DNA of 64,000 bases. It comes from Arbacia lixula. Its lineage: Eukaryota > Echinodermata > Echinoidea > Arbacioida > Arbaciidae. Positions 31,257-42,388 of the stretch are shown in pieces. Where the stretch lies: NCBI GenBank assembly GCA_963669155.1, contig OZ022584.1:13048615-13112614 (forward strand), in the 5' to 3' direction. A program made the translations under genes and the position numbers. The number at the start of each line of letters is the position of its first letter. The stretch's first letter is position 1. Under the pieces are notes generated by a model. It did no database searches. It saw only the letters and a program-made list of their open reading frames with translations, and was not told the DNA's origin.

Positions 31257-32804
31257 CAGGGCTCTACAAACCCACTTGCCCGATTGCCCGGGGCAAGTGA
31301 AAATGATGCCCGGGCAAGCATTTCTCAAAGACACTTGCCCGTCCGGGCAAGTGGTTATTTCCACCCAAAAATATGGAAATAACATTGTTCTTACGCATAT
31401 GCGAGAAAATTAATGTGAATGTGTCTCGTATCATGTCAAACCAGGCAAACACAGCTGAAATTGGAGTGAGATCACTGACATTTTGTCATGAAAATTCGTC
31501 TGAAACTCCGTTCCGTGGACACTGCCATCTTGAACTGAAAAATAAATTCTGCTCATATGCGCGATATCCGCATTACCGATATTTTAACCAGATAATAGCA
31601 CTGGCTTGCGATCGCGAATGTGCGACTGCGCGATGTGAAATTTTTCGTAACAGCTGTGTTTATTTGTGTGTCCACATACCGTATTTACGTGGATTACTAC
31701 ATATGGGACTGTAATGTGAAAACGTGTGTAAGTGATTGTTGTATGAGTTCTGCACATATACCTGCCGTGGAGCAGCAATGATTTAATTGATTTGCCCATG
31801 ATTTTGATCGCTACCAGTACACTTGAAACGGCAAAATGAACACATCTACCAAGAACCCTACCCAGAAATATCGGGCTGATTACTCTAAGGTTTTCTGTAT
31901 TAACAAGCTCGAAACTGGGAGATCATGGCGCTAGTTCATAACTAACTGTATCCACGACAGCCTACGGCTATGCGACTAGTCACAGGTAGCTAAAGGCCCG
32001 GTCACATATAGCCGACGCACGGCCAACGCACTGAAAAATTGGCACACCTAGCGAACGACAACGCACTGGCCAAAATGACATATTTTTGCCAATTTTCAAC
32101 ACGCTGGCCATGCGACCCCCGTGCGTCGGTTATGTGTGACCGAGCCTTAACCGCCTAGCCGTCCCGGGGCTATAGGGTCTAAAAGGACGCTAATGCAGAC
32201 CTAGAAATCACTTTTTTGGACGATTCAACGGCAAAGAAGTTGTCTAGGGTTAGACATTTTACTTTTGAAATGTGACTGTTTATAATCCTGTCAGCGTGCT
32301 TATGAGTTACATGTATTATAACAAGCTTTGCCACCTACATATTACAATGCAATGTGGTGTAGTCAGTGTTATCAATATGTGTTTTTTAAATTCCTCTAGT
32401 CTTGTGAAAGTGTCCTATACCTGCCTACATGTAGTGAGCAGAGTCTGCTCCAAACATGCCCAATTATTAAGGGAGGTCAGGCGTACGTGTGCTTCATTTC
32501 GAGTGAAAGCAAGAGTACTATAGTTAGGAGAGTCAGTGCTAAACATGATGGACTCGGATGATTAAAAACAAACATTAGTAACTTGTCAAACTCTGTGTAA
32601 ATACCTATTGTTATGTTCAGTTGTCCTGTAAAGTATGTTATAATTCGGCAGGATAAGGTATGCCGCTTCTGCAGAAAAATTAGTGAAAAACAAAGGTTAT
32701 AATAATAAAAAAAACGGGCAAGCAGTTTTTCTTCCAGGGCAAGCAAATATTTTTACTGCTTGCCCAACAGGGCAAGCGGTAAAATTTTTTTTTGTAGAGC
32801 CCTG
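31257..32804. mobile_element. 1.55 kb non-autonomous DNA transposon, hAT-like
   Basis: Perfect 14-bp inverted termini CAGGGCTCTACAAA/TTTGTAGAGCCCTG, flanked by a 5-bp direct repeat ATCTA (31252-31256 and 32805-32809). Both subterminal regions carry clusters of GGGCAAG or CTTGCCC: at least five copies within 90 bp of the left end and four within 90 bp of the right. They are probable transposase-binding sites. No transposase frame is present. CAGGG ends suit the hAT superfamily, but the 5-bp duplication is shorter than the usual 8. A second element is nested at 31993-32148. Confidence 0.85.
31993..32148. repeat. Nested MITE, AAGGC.CGGTCACA termini
   Basis: AAGGCCCGGTCACATATAGC with CGACGCACGG at the left; CCGTGCGTCGGTTATGTGTG with ACCGAGCCTT at the right. 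About 156 bp, lying wholly inside the 31257-32804 transposon and therefore inserted later. Confidence 0.8.
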
Positions 32805-35234
32805 ATCTATGAGGGAAACATGAAAAACACATTGTCTCGCATAGCCAAAGTATTTTGATCTTGAAACATACTCAAATTTGTGTTCGCTTGTCCCCACAAG
32901 TACACATAACAAGCAGGACATAATGAAACTGTCAGTTCATCAGCGAAAGTTTTAAGGTGTATACTGTACATTTTAGAACCTGCCTGTTCTATTGCAATAT
33001 ATTCTGGTAGACATGGCGCAATCATGTGCATCACATTGCTTAAAGAACAGCTGCAGGTCATGAATATTGAGTAGTGAGGAGGAACATGGTCTCAAAGAGA
33101 TGAAAATATCTGTTTAAACATCCTCAGTTCAACTCAGTGCAACTGACACAATACTACAACATACAGCACATCACATGTACTGTACAGTCTGACAGTTTTG
33201 TTTTCAATCACAGATTTACATCAATGAAAGCAGAATCAGTAGATGCTTCAATCCATGTGAGCGTTTACACCGAGTTATCTATACAAGTACATGTACATGT
33301 TGCTGACATATTAAATGATGATATGAGAAGTATCGCCTCATAACTCAACCATGATGGATGATGACTCATATCCTTGCAATGTAAATGTAATAAGGTTGCA
33401 GCTCTACTCAAATCACAAACCATTATTTATCACCAGCATCATGTCTTGATGAGTGCTGGGCAAGATGTGAATTACTGGTAGAATGAGGGCCATTACTATA
33501 AATGGACAAAAAACAAACAATTATGAAACCAAAATCTCAGCATGCAGGAAACACAACATTTCCTTATTTGACAAATAGTGTTATTTATCCAATTGTATCC
33601 ATACATACCATCTGTTTACATGGGAAATACAATAGCTGGTATAGTACAGAAGTTGGAAATGTCATACAAAATAAACAATCAAACAATACTGGTAAAATGT
33701 CACTTCCCACATTCCCCCCCCCCCTACATTTAAAACACTTAATGGAAAAAGTATACAGATTTTACTTACTGGAAATGTTCTATGAAGCTTCACGGTAAAC
33801 AAAAATCCACTAAAAATTACACCAAATTATAGTATTCTCAACTCTCAATCTGATCACTCCCAACTCTTTCCAGGAAAAAAAATGGACAAAAAAACAACAA
33901 CACTGTCTTACAGGTGTGTATGTACATGGAAACAACATCATAAGCCCAGGATTATTTTACACTGTATCAGCCAAGAAGGCCAAGAACTTATGAAGTATTC
34001 TGTAGGTGGTCCAATAATTCTAGTGACTATCAGTGCTGATAGTGACTCCAAAAATCCATTATTGCTACACAGTACAGCAGCAGTATGCGTGCATGTAGGT
34101 GTGTCACTGAAGATAGCGACCGCATTTCAACTGCATGGGCTTTCACAGGCACAGGATATTGGCCGGTAACTACCGCTATCAGGGAAACTTCCTCACTGGT
34201 TCCTTGCTAGATATAGATTTCCATTTGTTGTAATACCTAACATCCACTTTTACAGAAGCAGCCCAATGTAATGGAAACATGTGCTCTTAACTTTCCCATA
34301 TGTTGCCATAGTGATGACTATCAATGAAAGTTTATGCACATTACATAATATGCAGCATGGTCAAGGGGTTTAAGTTGTACTTCCAGTACTCAAAGCATAC
34401 ATTACGTACATGTTAACATGTACCATGTTATTGTACCATTTCACTATAATTGTTTACTCTAAACTTGAGACAGAAAGAGTATATATTTAGAGAGCTCACA
34501 GAGTTCGAGGCAGTTATATTTCCAGAGTTATTTCAGCAGAGTTACTTCAGGAGATTCATCACAGAGTTATTCATCAGAGTTGTTTTAGTATGAAACGTAC
34601 TACAACGTATTGTACCTCAAGTCCACAAGTCCTCCTTCTAGTTCAACTCAGAATTAAGCAAACTATAGACTTCATCATTAGTAGAAATCACAACATCACC
34701 AACCCATTACACAACAGTATGTACACTTTGTACAGTGTACCTGTTGCCAAAATTCAGTTAAATAAATACTTGTATAGAAGTGTGTGTTGCCATTTTTTAT
34801 ACAGTGTGGCAGTAGTATAATTTACAAATGTTTTCGTTCATAATAAATTTTGCAGACACTCAGTCTGGATAATTTGCACATAGTTTCAACCAGAAACTAT
34901 GGAAAAAGACAAACTTTCAGCTTTCAAAGGGAACAGATTTGGGCAGTTCCATGCAAATGTGACGAGGCAGTATAATTCAGACCAAAATTTCCATCGGTTT
35001 TGAGGAAATAATCTTCAAATAGTTAAATCTCAATGAAAACTGGTTAGATTTTAATTTATTCTCCGGGAGTTATAGTGCCTCTGACCTTAAAAATTTGCTA
35101 AATATGTGCAAACTTTCATCAAGTTTGCAGCTGTTTGTAAAAGGGATGGGCTATCTTTAACAGTACTTACAATAGCAAAGTTCTTGTTGGTTAGATGGTG
35201 GCGATATTAACTCAATTTCTCAATTTGAAATATG

Positions 35235-35503
35235 GTGACCAACAGGGTGGTCCCCAGTGTAGAAAACATGCGGTGCAAACACCACGCCTCGGGTCCAGAA
35301 AGTGATTGTGAGCCATGTGTAAATTCACTGCACCATGCGTAAAATCAGTATCAGTCTTATTATTCTTATTGTTTTTGTTTTCTTTGAGCCACGCGTTCCG
35401 TAGTTGTGTACCACGCGTCCAGCACAGATGTCTGACAAAAAGTGATATTCTGCTTTTTTGAGCCATGCGTAAAAGATTTTCTGGTGACCACCCTGGTGAC
35501 CAA
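35235..35503. mobile_element. hAT-type MITE with 8-bp target duplication
   Basis: The element 35243-35495 (253 bp) has termini CAGGGTGGTC.CCAG and is bracketed by GTGACCAA at 35235-35242 and 35496-35503. CAGGG ends plus an exact 8-bp duplication are the hAT superfamily signature. The interior has three ACGCGT/ATGCGTAAAA-like repeats. No coding capacity. Confidence 0.85.
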
Positions 35504-37077
35504 TATGTAGCACTCCCAGTCTGACCACTCTGACACAAATAAATAATATCACAAGATTAAAGAGCGCCACCAACTACACAATCAAAAACAATGAGAGTGC
35601 ATCAATCTTTGTAGGTCGTTGGATTCACCGAGATTGCATCTGGCTCCCCTGAATCCCCTACTTAGAGACGCGGAGACGGAAGTCTACCCATTCACTCTGT
35701 GTAAAGGAGCAATAGCTTGGTGCAGTCAAAGTGAAATGAATACCAACAACCGAGCAATTTTAAATTTTTTCTCTCTGTAACAACCCAAGATTCACAATTT
35801 AATTACCACAAACACAATGTATTTATATTGTCAAATAGGTTCTATACTCACAATATCTGACTTATACAGTGTAGTATACAACTCACTTTCAAACATAAAA
35901 GGCCATCAAGGCTTTTGTCGCAATATTGATTTTTTTAATATAAGATCTGATTAGTCAAATTTACTTCAAACTTGAGCAGCAAATATTCCGACAAACGTTG
36001 ATCAGCCGCATCAGCGGAATGTAAGTCTCGAATTTTCACCTCCTTATTTGTGGGGAATTTTAGTCCTGGAATGTAAAACTATACAATTTAGATCTAATTT
36101 TAAACATAGTAAATTTGTTGCATAGCTTGAAAGATGTTAAAATTTGAGACCAAAGCCAAACCTACATGTAGCCAAACTCGTCATGCCACAAATTCTGTGA
36201 AAACTGTTTTCTCATTAGACTACTATACCAGCTAGGTTCGGCCAGTATCAAGTCGTAAGCTTCTCCAGGTAGGGCATATGGGTAGGCTACCGCCTTTATT
36301 CGGGGGTATGTGAAAAAAAAAATGTAATTTCGATTAAAGAATGCCCCAAATGAGATGAATATCAACTCACACTCTCAACATGCTCAAACTTTCAAAGCCA
36401 GGATAAGGATGTAGATTGTCTGGGTTTGAGGATTTATTGAGATTACGATTTGACAAGAGCTTGAACTCAAAATTAAGACATCTCGAGAGGAAATCTCAAC
36501 CTGACACCAGGAAGTGTTAAACAAGACCCGAGAAAGTGGCAGAATATATTCCAAAAATTGACATTGTTCTGGCATTGCCTTTTGCCGGCTGTCATGTTTG
36601 TGAAAACTGACAACAAAATCCTACCGATTACACAGTAGCACTAGCAGGTTTGCCATTTCCTTGACATGGGAGTGCAATTTGTATGTTAAACAGATCATAT
36701 TGGTACAAAAATGTCAAAAGAAATTGAGTGGGCAGGTTTTAGACACCCACACCGTAATGACCGTGTCCACGTACATGTACATGAACACACGCCACGGCAA
36801 TCGCACCTACTCCGCAGCCGCTCGGCAAGCCCTCCCAGAGTTTCGGCGTTGACCCGGCTCTGTAACTGCTCGCGCCGCTACCCGGTAGACTTTCTATGGC
36901 CGCCCGTATGCACACACACAATCGCAGACTAATACACAGCTCGAGTACAGGCGTAGGCGTAGCCACGGTCATAATCTCATTAATATTTTTACGTAGCCAT
37001 GAAAAAAAGAATGTACAATTTACAAATCATCTAAACACCAAGCTTGAATGATTCATACAAGAGGAAAAACACCTTAC

Positions 37078-37260
37078 CGAAGATACAAAGTCGTGTCCAA
37101 AAGAAATCAAAATGAATGATGACAAGCCAGCAAATCCCGATTGAGTAAATTTCAAATCCATGACGGTTGCTTTCGAGTCCATAGATTATCAGAAAATAAA
37201 ACTGCGCATGCGTGCAATATCGCACAGCGGTATTTATGAGAGCGCCCTGCACTCGTCCTA
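37078..37260 (-). promoter_or_regulatory. Candidate promoter and first (leader) exon, minus strand
   Basis: Reading on the minus strand: a TATA-like CATAAATAC (about 37240), then GCACGCATGCGCAGT, which fits an NRF1 site with one mismatch (37203-37216), then sequence ending at a donor TCTTCG|GTAAGG (37077). The stretch is richer in CpG than its surroundings. The next minus-strand gene is TACC, whose exon 1 appears to have an upstream splice acceptor, so this could be its leader. A short upstream ATG frame does not join TACC in phase. A second CpG-rich patch lies at 36770-36970. Confidence 0.3.
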
Positions 37261-39215
37261 GCTAACTTGAAAGCGCGGCTCTATTTTATTATCATCATTT
37301 GCAGCAAAACAGTCTGAGTAGACATTGATTAATCATTTGATGCAACATTAATGCAAGTTTTGTACGTCTCTTTTTGCCTGTGATTGTATGCTGCACAGTG
37401 AATTAAATGCCACCATGTTATTGTCAGCTGTAGGGCATGTTCTCACCGGGGAACTATCCATGAGTTTGTATGTTTTTTTTTTTATAGTGTGAATAGGCCT
37501 ATATTAAAGAACATCTCCTAAATAACAATTGCAACTTTACCCTCGTATTTTTCTTTGTAATCTTGTCCTTTGTTAAGCTTTCCGTACCTACAATACCTTC
37601 CTGTATCCATAGTTCATGTTTTCTTACTCAATTTGTCCCCTTCCCTTTTTCCTTTTCCAATACATAGGCCTAGTAGTATATAGGGCAAAACCTTCAAACA
37701 CGTAAATCCTTACTTTGATTTCCATTCACTTGAAATCATATGACATGTATTCATGTCTTCACACCGGATCAAGCGTCTGCTTTTCATGAATAGCCCTTCA
37801 TTTTTATTTCATCATTTTTTTCCCTTTAACTCATTACTCACTGTTAAGATTTTCTGGCTTTGTGAACCCTGGTCTAGTAAGAATGCCAATATTTACCATG
37901 GAACTGCAGACACCAGAGGGTTGAGGCTTAATTGTGTCCTGCAAGGTATTTAAGCGTTATTCATACCCTGTTGTCTATTGTCTAAAACAGAAGATTGTAT
38001 AAGAGTCATGCTACTTAGTAAAAATGCCAGCCCGCATATAAGCTGGCTCGGTATACAAAACGGCCAAGAATATCCGCACTATGCTAGTGTAGGCCTACCA
38101 ATTAACCCTTATTGCTGTAATATACATGTAAATGTAATACTTTTATGTATTTGAAATCAAGCAGAAACTAAATAAATCAAATTTGATATCGATAACAATC
38201 CCAATTTTACATTTCTCTCAGACTATAGGATCTCCTGAATGACTTTAAGGGGAATTACAATTCAAATGAATGGTTTGTTGGGTAGCCTTGAATAGCATCT
38301 ATGTGTATAGCACAGAACATGTACCAGCAGATATTTGCACTGATTGTTGAATTTGGAATTAAAAAATCCAAAAAGTGACTCAATTATCTTTCAATCAGTG
38401 CCGTACACAAGAACATTTGTCAACCTGGTGATAAGATACAATATAAAATACATAATGTTTGTACAGATGATTACTATTAAAGGATATCTTGTGAAAGTTG
38501 AAATACATATGTATGAAAAATCTATCTAAGCTGAAGCGAAATTATGGATCAAAATGATTGTCATTTATCAGGATAATGATGTCCATAAATTGAATTGAAT
38601 TTGATATCCCCCCACCCCCACCCCACCCAAGGATGAAAATGACAACTTGTGAGTGAAATGCTTCATTGCTAAGTACATCCTCAACCAGTCTAATTGCAAC
38701 TACAAGACTACAAATACAATCAAGAATTTGAATCGAATTTGAATTCTTGAACTTTGCATTTATTTACAACAACAATATGACAACTTGCTAAATTAACAAA
38801 GAAAGAAAACATCTTTTTTTTACAAAAACAAGCAAAAAACTGGTGAGACTCCAACAATGAATATAAAAATAAATCATGTTACATGTGATATAGAAGTTTA
38901 AACATTTTTTTTAAGTCAAGGATAGTAATGAAGTTGTTTATAGGAATAAGAAGTTAGCACAAGTGCTAATTGAGCCTGATCCCTCAAATTCTTAGGTACA
39001 GTAATAACAAAAATATCTTTAGCAAGAATCTGCTTAAAATACTATGTACACTATGTATAGAGATAATAGTGATAAATATACATTAAAAAGTATTATACAA
39101 GTACAATAAATCTTATCTCCTAGATAAAAGTGTAAGAGCCTATCAACTATACATTGACAACTACTTTAAAGCATGCTACAGTAAATAACAAACATCTCCT
39201 ACGATCAAGGAAGGT

Positions 39216-39676
39216 TAAAAAGGGATAGTTCACCCTAAAATTAAGTTGGTACTAATATAAGCAGAATCATGAAAGGAACCTATCAGTGAAGGTTTGATGA
39301 AAATCCGTCAAGGGATAAGAAGTTACAATTGCTTACAGTTTTGATTTTGTGACATCACATAGAAGGTGCTCTACCATACGTTGTATACTAATTTTTCTCA
39401 TAAGGATCATTTTACATGTGCATTTGATACATCATTAGAAACTTGTTTTTACACACATACCTCTATGAAAAAAAAAATCATTTCATCACAAACAGAAAAA
39501 GAGCAGTTTATGGAATCATACAGCATGCAACAAATGGAAGAGCATGTCGCACATGACGTCACAAAACTGAAATTTGAAAAAAAATGTAACTTTTCTTATT
39601 CTTCTTATTCTTCAAATCTTCATCAACATGTTTCTGTTTTTATTAAAGCCAACTTCAGGGTGAACTATCCCTTTAA
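39216..39676. repeat. Family C foldback element, copy 2
   Basis: TAAAAAGGGATAGTTCACCC at the left and CAGGGTGAACTATCCCTTTA at the right, with GTTTGATGAAAATCCGTCAA and TGACGTCACAAAA inside. Full-length copies also at 40854, 51327, 54007 and 56981. Confidence 0.9.
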
Positions 39677-40853
39677 CAGTTTCCTGTTCACACTGAAAGT
39701 TCCATTCAATACTTCTTGAGTAGCTTATAGAAAGCAACTCTAGTATTCATTTCTCTTATGTCTTTTCGGATACGTTTCCATAATTTCACTCAAATAAAAG
39801 ATATTGAAAGTTGACCTTGTGTTATTTTATACTTAGATATACATCTATAGTGTATAGTACTAACCACGACCTCTTCATCCAATGGCCATGTCATAAATCA
39901 GTTGATATTCTATTAGAGAGTGAAGAAAGTTGTTATTTACTTTATATAGTAGACAAAAGTTGAACAACAACCTGCTCATCTCACTTTTCTGCTTTTCTTC
40001 AAATCAATTCAATTCAAGGCTGATTAAAAAATCACATTAACAGCCAGTTTGAGCAACTAAAGTTGTAAAGTCTCTTCATCTTTTTGGCGTAAAATCAATG
40101 TTTTCGAAGGGTAAACGTTGATGTTGCATCACAACAGTTTTTGAATTCTCTTGGATTGAAGAGGTCTAGTTCCATACAGCAATGTCATTTTCATAATGGG
40201 AAATAAAACAGAGAACCACAGCCATCAACTTCACAAAAACCGATGCACTTCATTAACATGTACTTTAGCATAAAAATGGCTGTTTATAATAAAACATCAG
40301 TGACGATTAAAGTAAAACATCCTGAAAATTAATTAAACATGATTTAATGGGTGGGTGAAACATCTGTCATGTGAACACAATTTGATTGCCCTGAGCCCTG
40401 TTATAATCTTTTCTAAAAATCTTGCATAGAAAAGTAATGTCAAGTAATACTGTTGTACAAGTTGGTCAAGACTTGTAACAATGGTTCGTACTAGAAACCC
40501 CTCTTGTAAATGATACTTCACGCCTTGAATAAACTCTTTAATTTATTTTGTATCATTTTCTTTCTTTTTTTTTCACCTGTTTTGATTCTTCTTTTTATTT
40601 GCAGTCAATGATCACACATAATGTTAATCATAATGGTAAACATACTGGTAATCAAACTAAACATGATACATTCATTATGTAAAAGACTGTTGAGAAAACA
40701 TATTTTTCATCATAAAATCCATAACTTTTTTTTTAAATTGCGTAAAACATGGTGACTTACATCTTACCAAGATGCCCTAAATGGCCAAACAAGTTTTGCC
40801 CAGCTCACGGTAAAGTTGGCATTACACAATGATGGAAACTTAGAAGGACAAGA

Positions 40854-41288
40854 TTAAAGGGATAGTTCACCCTGAAGATTAGTTGGTTTCAATGAAAGCA
40901 GAAACAGGAAAGAAACATATTAGTGAAGGTTTGATGAAAATAAACAAGTTATGATCTTTTCAAATTTCAATTTAGTAACGTCATGTGCAAGGTGCTCTTT
41001 CCTATATTTGTGTACAAAATAATTCCATAAATTGTCTTTTTTTAAAGGTTTTTAACAATGGAATGATTTTTTTCGTACAGGTTTGTATGTACAAATGTAT
41101 TTTTAATGATGTATCAAATGCACAGGTAAAAGGATGCACATATTTTTGAGAAAATGCACATTTTCAAAAAAATTGTATACAACATATGGAAGAGCACCTC
41201 GCACGTGATGTCACAAAATCAAAATTTTAAAAGATCATAACTTTCTTATCCTCTGACGGATTATTTTCAGGGTTAACTATCCCTTAAA
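40854..41288. repeat. Family C foldback element, copy 3
   Basis: TTAAAGGGATAGTTCACCCT at the left and AGGGTTAACTATCCCTTAAA at the right. Internal CACGTGATGTCACAAAATCA is a mutated form of the shared CACGTGACGTCA motif. Confidence 0.9.
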
Positions 41289-42014
41289 GTAAAGTGAGCA
41301 ACTAAATTGTTGTCAAATACCCTTGACAAGCCATTCACTGAATGCTGTGCTTCTAAATCCTGCTTCCATGTTGTGGTGTTGTTGTAGTATTAATATCAAT
41401 GAATTTAAACTGTTGTGTATGGAGATAATCTGAGTTTCCAAACATGCAAACTTGATAAAGCACAGACAATTGTAAATGCAATATAACATGTTCTAAAAAG
41501 TATTCTACTGGAGGTCCACTCAAGAGCCTTGTTCTGTAAGAAGCTTTTATCTATGTCATACATATGAAGGAGGAATTCTGATTTGGTTAATCCAATACCT
41601 TTTTTTTTCTCCTAATAAAATAATTTCTGCACAAGCATAACACTTGAATACACATTTAATGAATACCATGAAAATGACTAGAATTGGGCAGAAAACAATT
41701 CAGATTGAAAAGGCCCCACCCGGAAACATAAGGTCATCAGACAAGTCAGTCATCTTACGTTTTGTTACATTTTCCTCAAAATGCTTACTTCTTTTACTTT
41801 TGTTTTTCTTTATCTTTCCCATACAGCACAACTTGTTTGTAGGGTTGGGTCCTCTGAAATAATTGCCAAATCCAATATAAGATTAACATGTTAGATAATC
41901 AACAAAAATAAGGCATTCACAGGTTGTAAATCAACACATTTGGTCTACTACCACATGAATATCCAAATAAGATGACTCGTAATAAAATAATTGGCACCTG
42001 TGCACATACACACA

Positions 42015-42133
42015 CTCTCTCCTTCCCATTCTCTCTCTCCTCTTTCTTTCTCTCCCTCCCTCCCTCTCTCCCTCCCTCTCTCTCTCCCTCTCTCTCTCTT
42101 TCTCTCTCACTCTTTCTTTCTCTCTCTCTCTCT
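42015..42133. repeat. CT-rich microsatellite
   Basis: CT/CCCT/CTTT tract of about 120 bp, about 100 bases past the UNG stop. It may fall in the UNG 3' untranslated region. No clear minus-strand polyadenylation signal was identified nearby. Confidence 0.85.
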
Positions 42134-42235
42134 GTCAGTTTCTTCTTTACCACTTTCATAAAGTGCAATCATTCTTCTTTTGTTAATGTTCACTGCATCT
42201 ATGTGTTAAAGAAACTTTGTACCATCCCTCTCTCC

Positions 42236-42388
42236 TCAGTCATCAGCGTTCAGTCTGCTCCAGTTGATCGGCGTCTTGCCTGATTTCTTGAGCAGTTCGT
42301 TGGTCTTGGAGAAATGCTGACAGTCAAAGAAGCCTCTGTGCGCAGACAGCGGAGACGGATGCACGGCCTTCAGAACATGGTGTCGCTT
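42236..42388 (-). CDS. UNG: UNG exon 8, DNA intercalation loop and stop
   Basis: 50 codons and TGA (42238-42236): [56 protein letters not shown] contains the catalytic His and the Leu inserted into the DNA base stack. Acceptor TTGACAG. Confidence 0.98.
   Translation of the reverse strand, partial: KRHHVLKAVHPSPLSAHRGFFDCQHFSKTNELLKKSGKTPINWSRLNADD

Larger units (their letters stand above)
24951..42235. other. Interval between TACC coding start and UNG
   Basis: No coding exon is supported. It may contain the TACC 5' leader and promoter (candidate at 37078-37260). It holds mobile elements at 27898, 29408, 31257 (with a nested element at 31993), 35243, 39216 and 40854. The remainder is AT-rich and featureless apart from a TG-rich tract near 25380-25480. 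Confidence 0.6.

Noticed and set aside
35620..35700. Minus-strand stretch after TTTACACAG coding SEWVDFRLRVS, considered as a TACC leader exon
   Set aside because: The frame stops quickly, and the possible donor is out of phase with TACC exon 1.
36162..36365. 67-residue minus-strand frame (YPYALPGEAYDLILAEPSW)
   Set aside because: No splice sites or homology; the upstream half is poly-A/T sequence.
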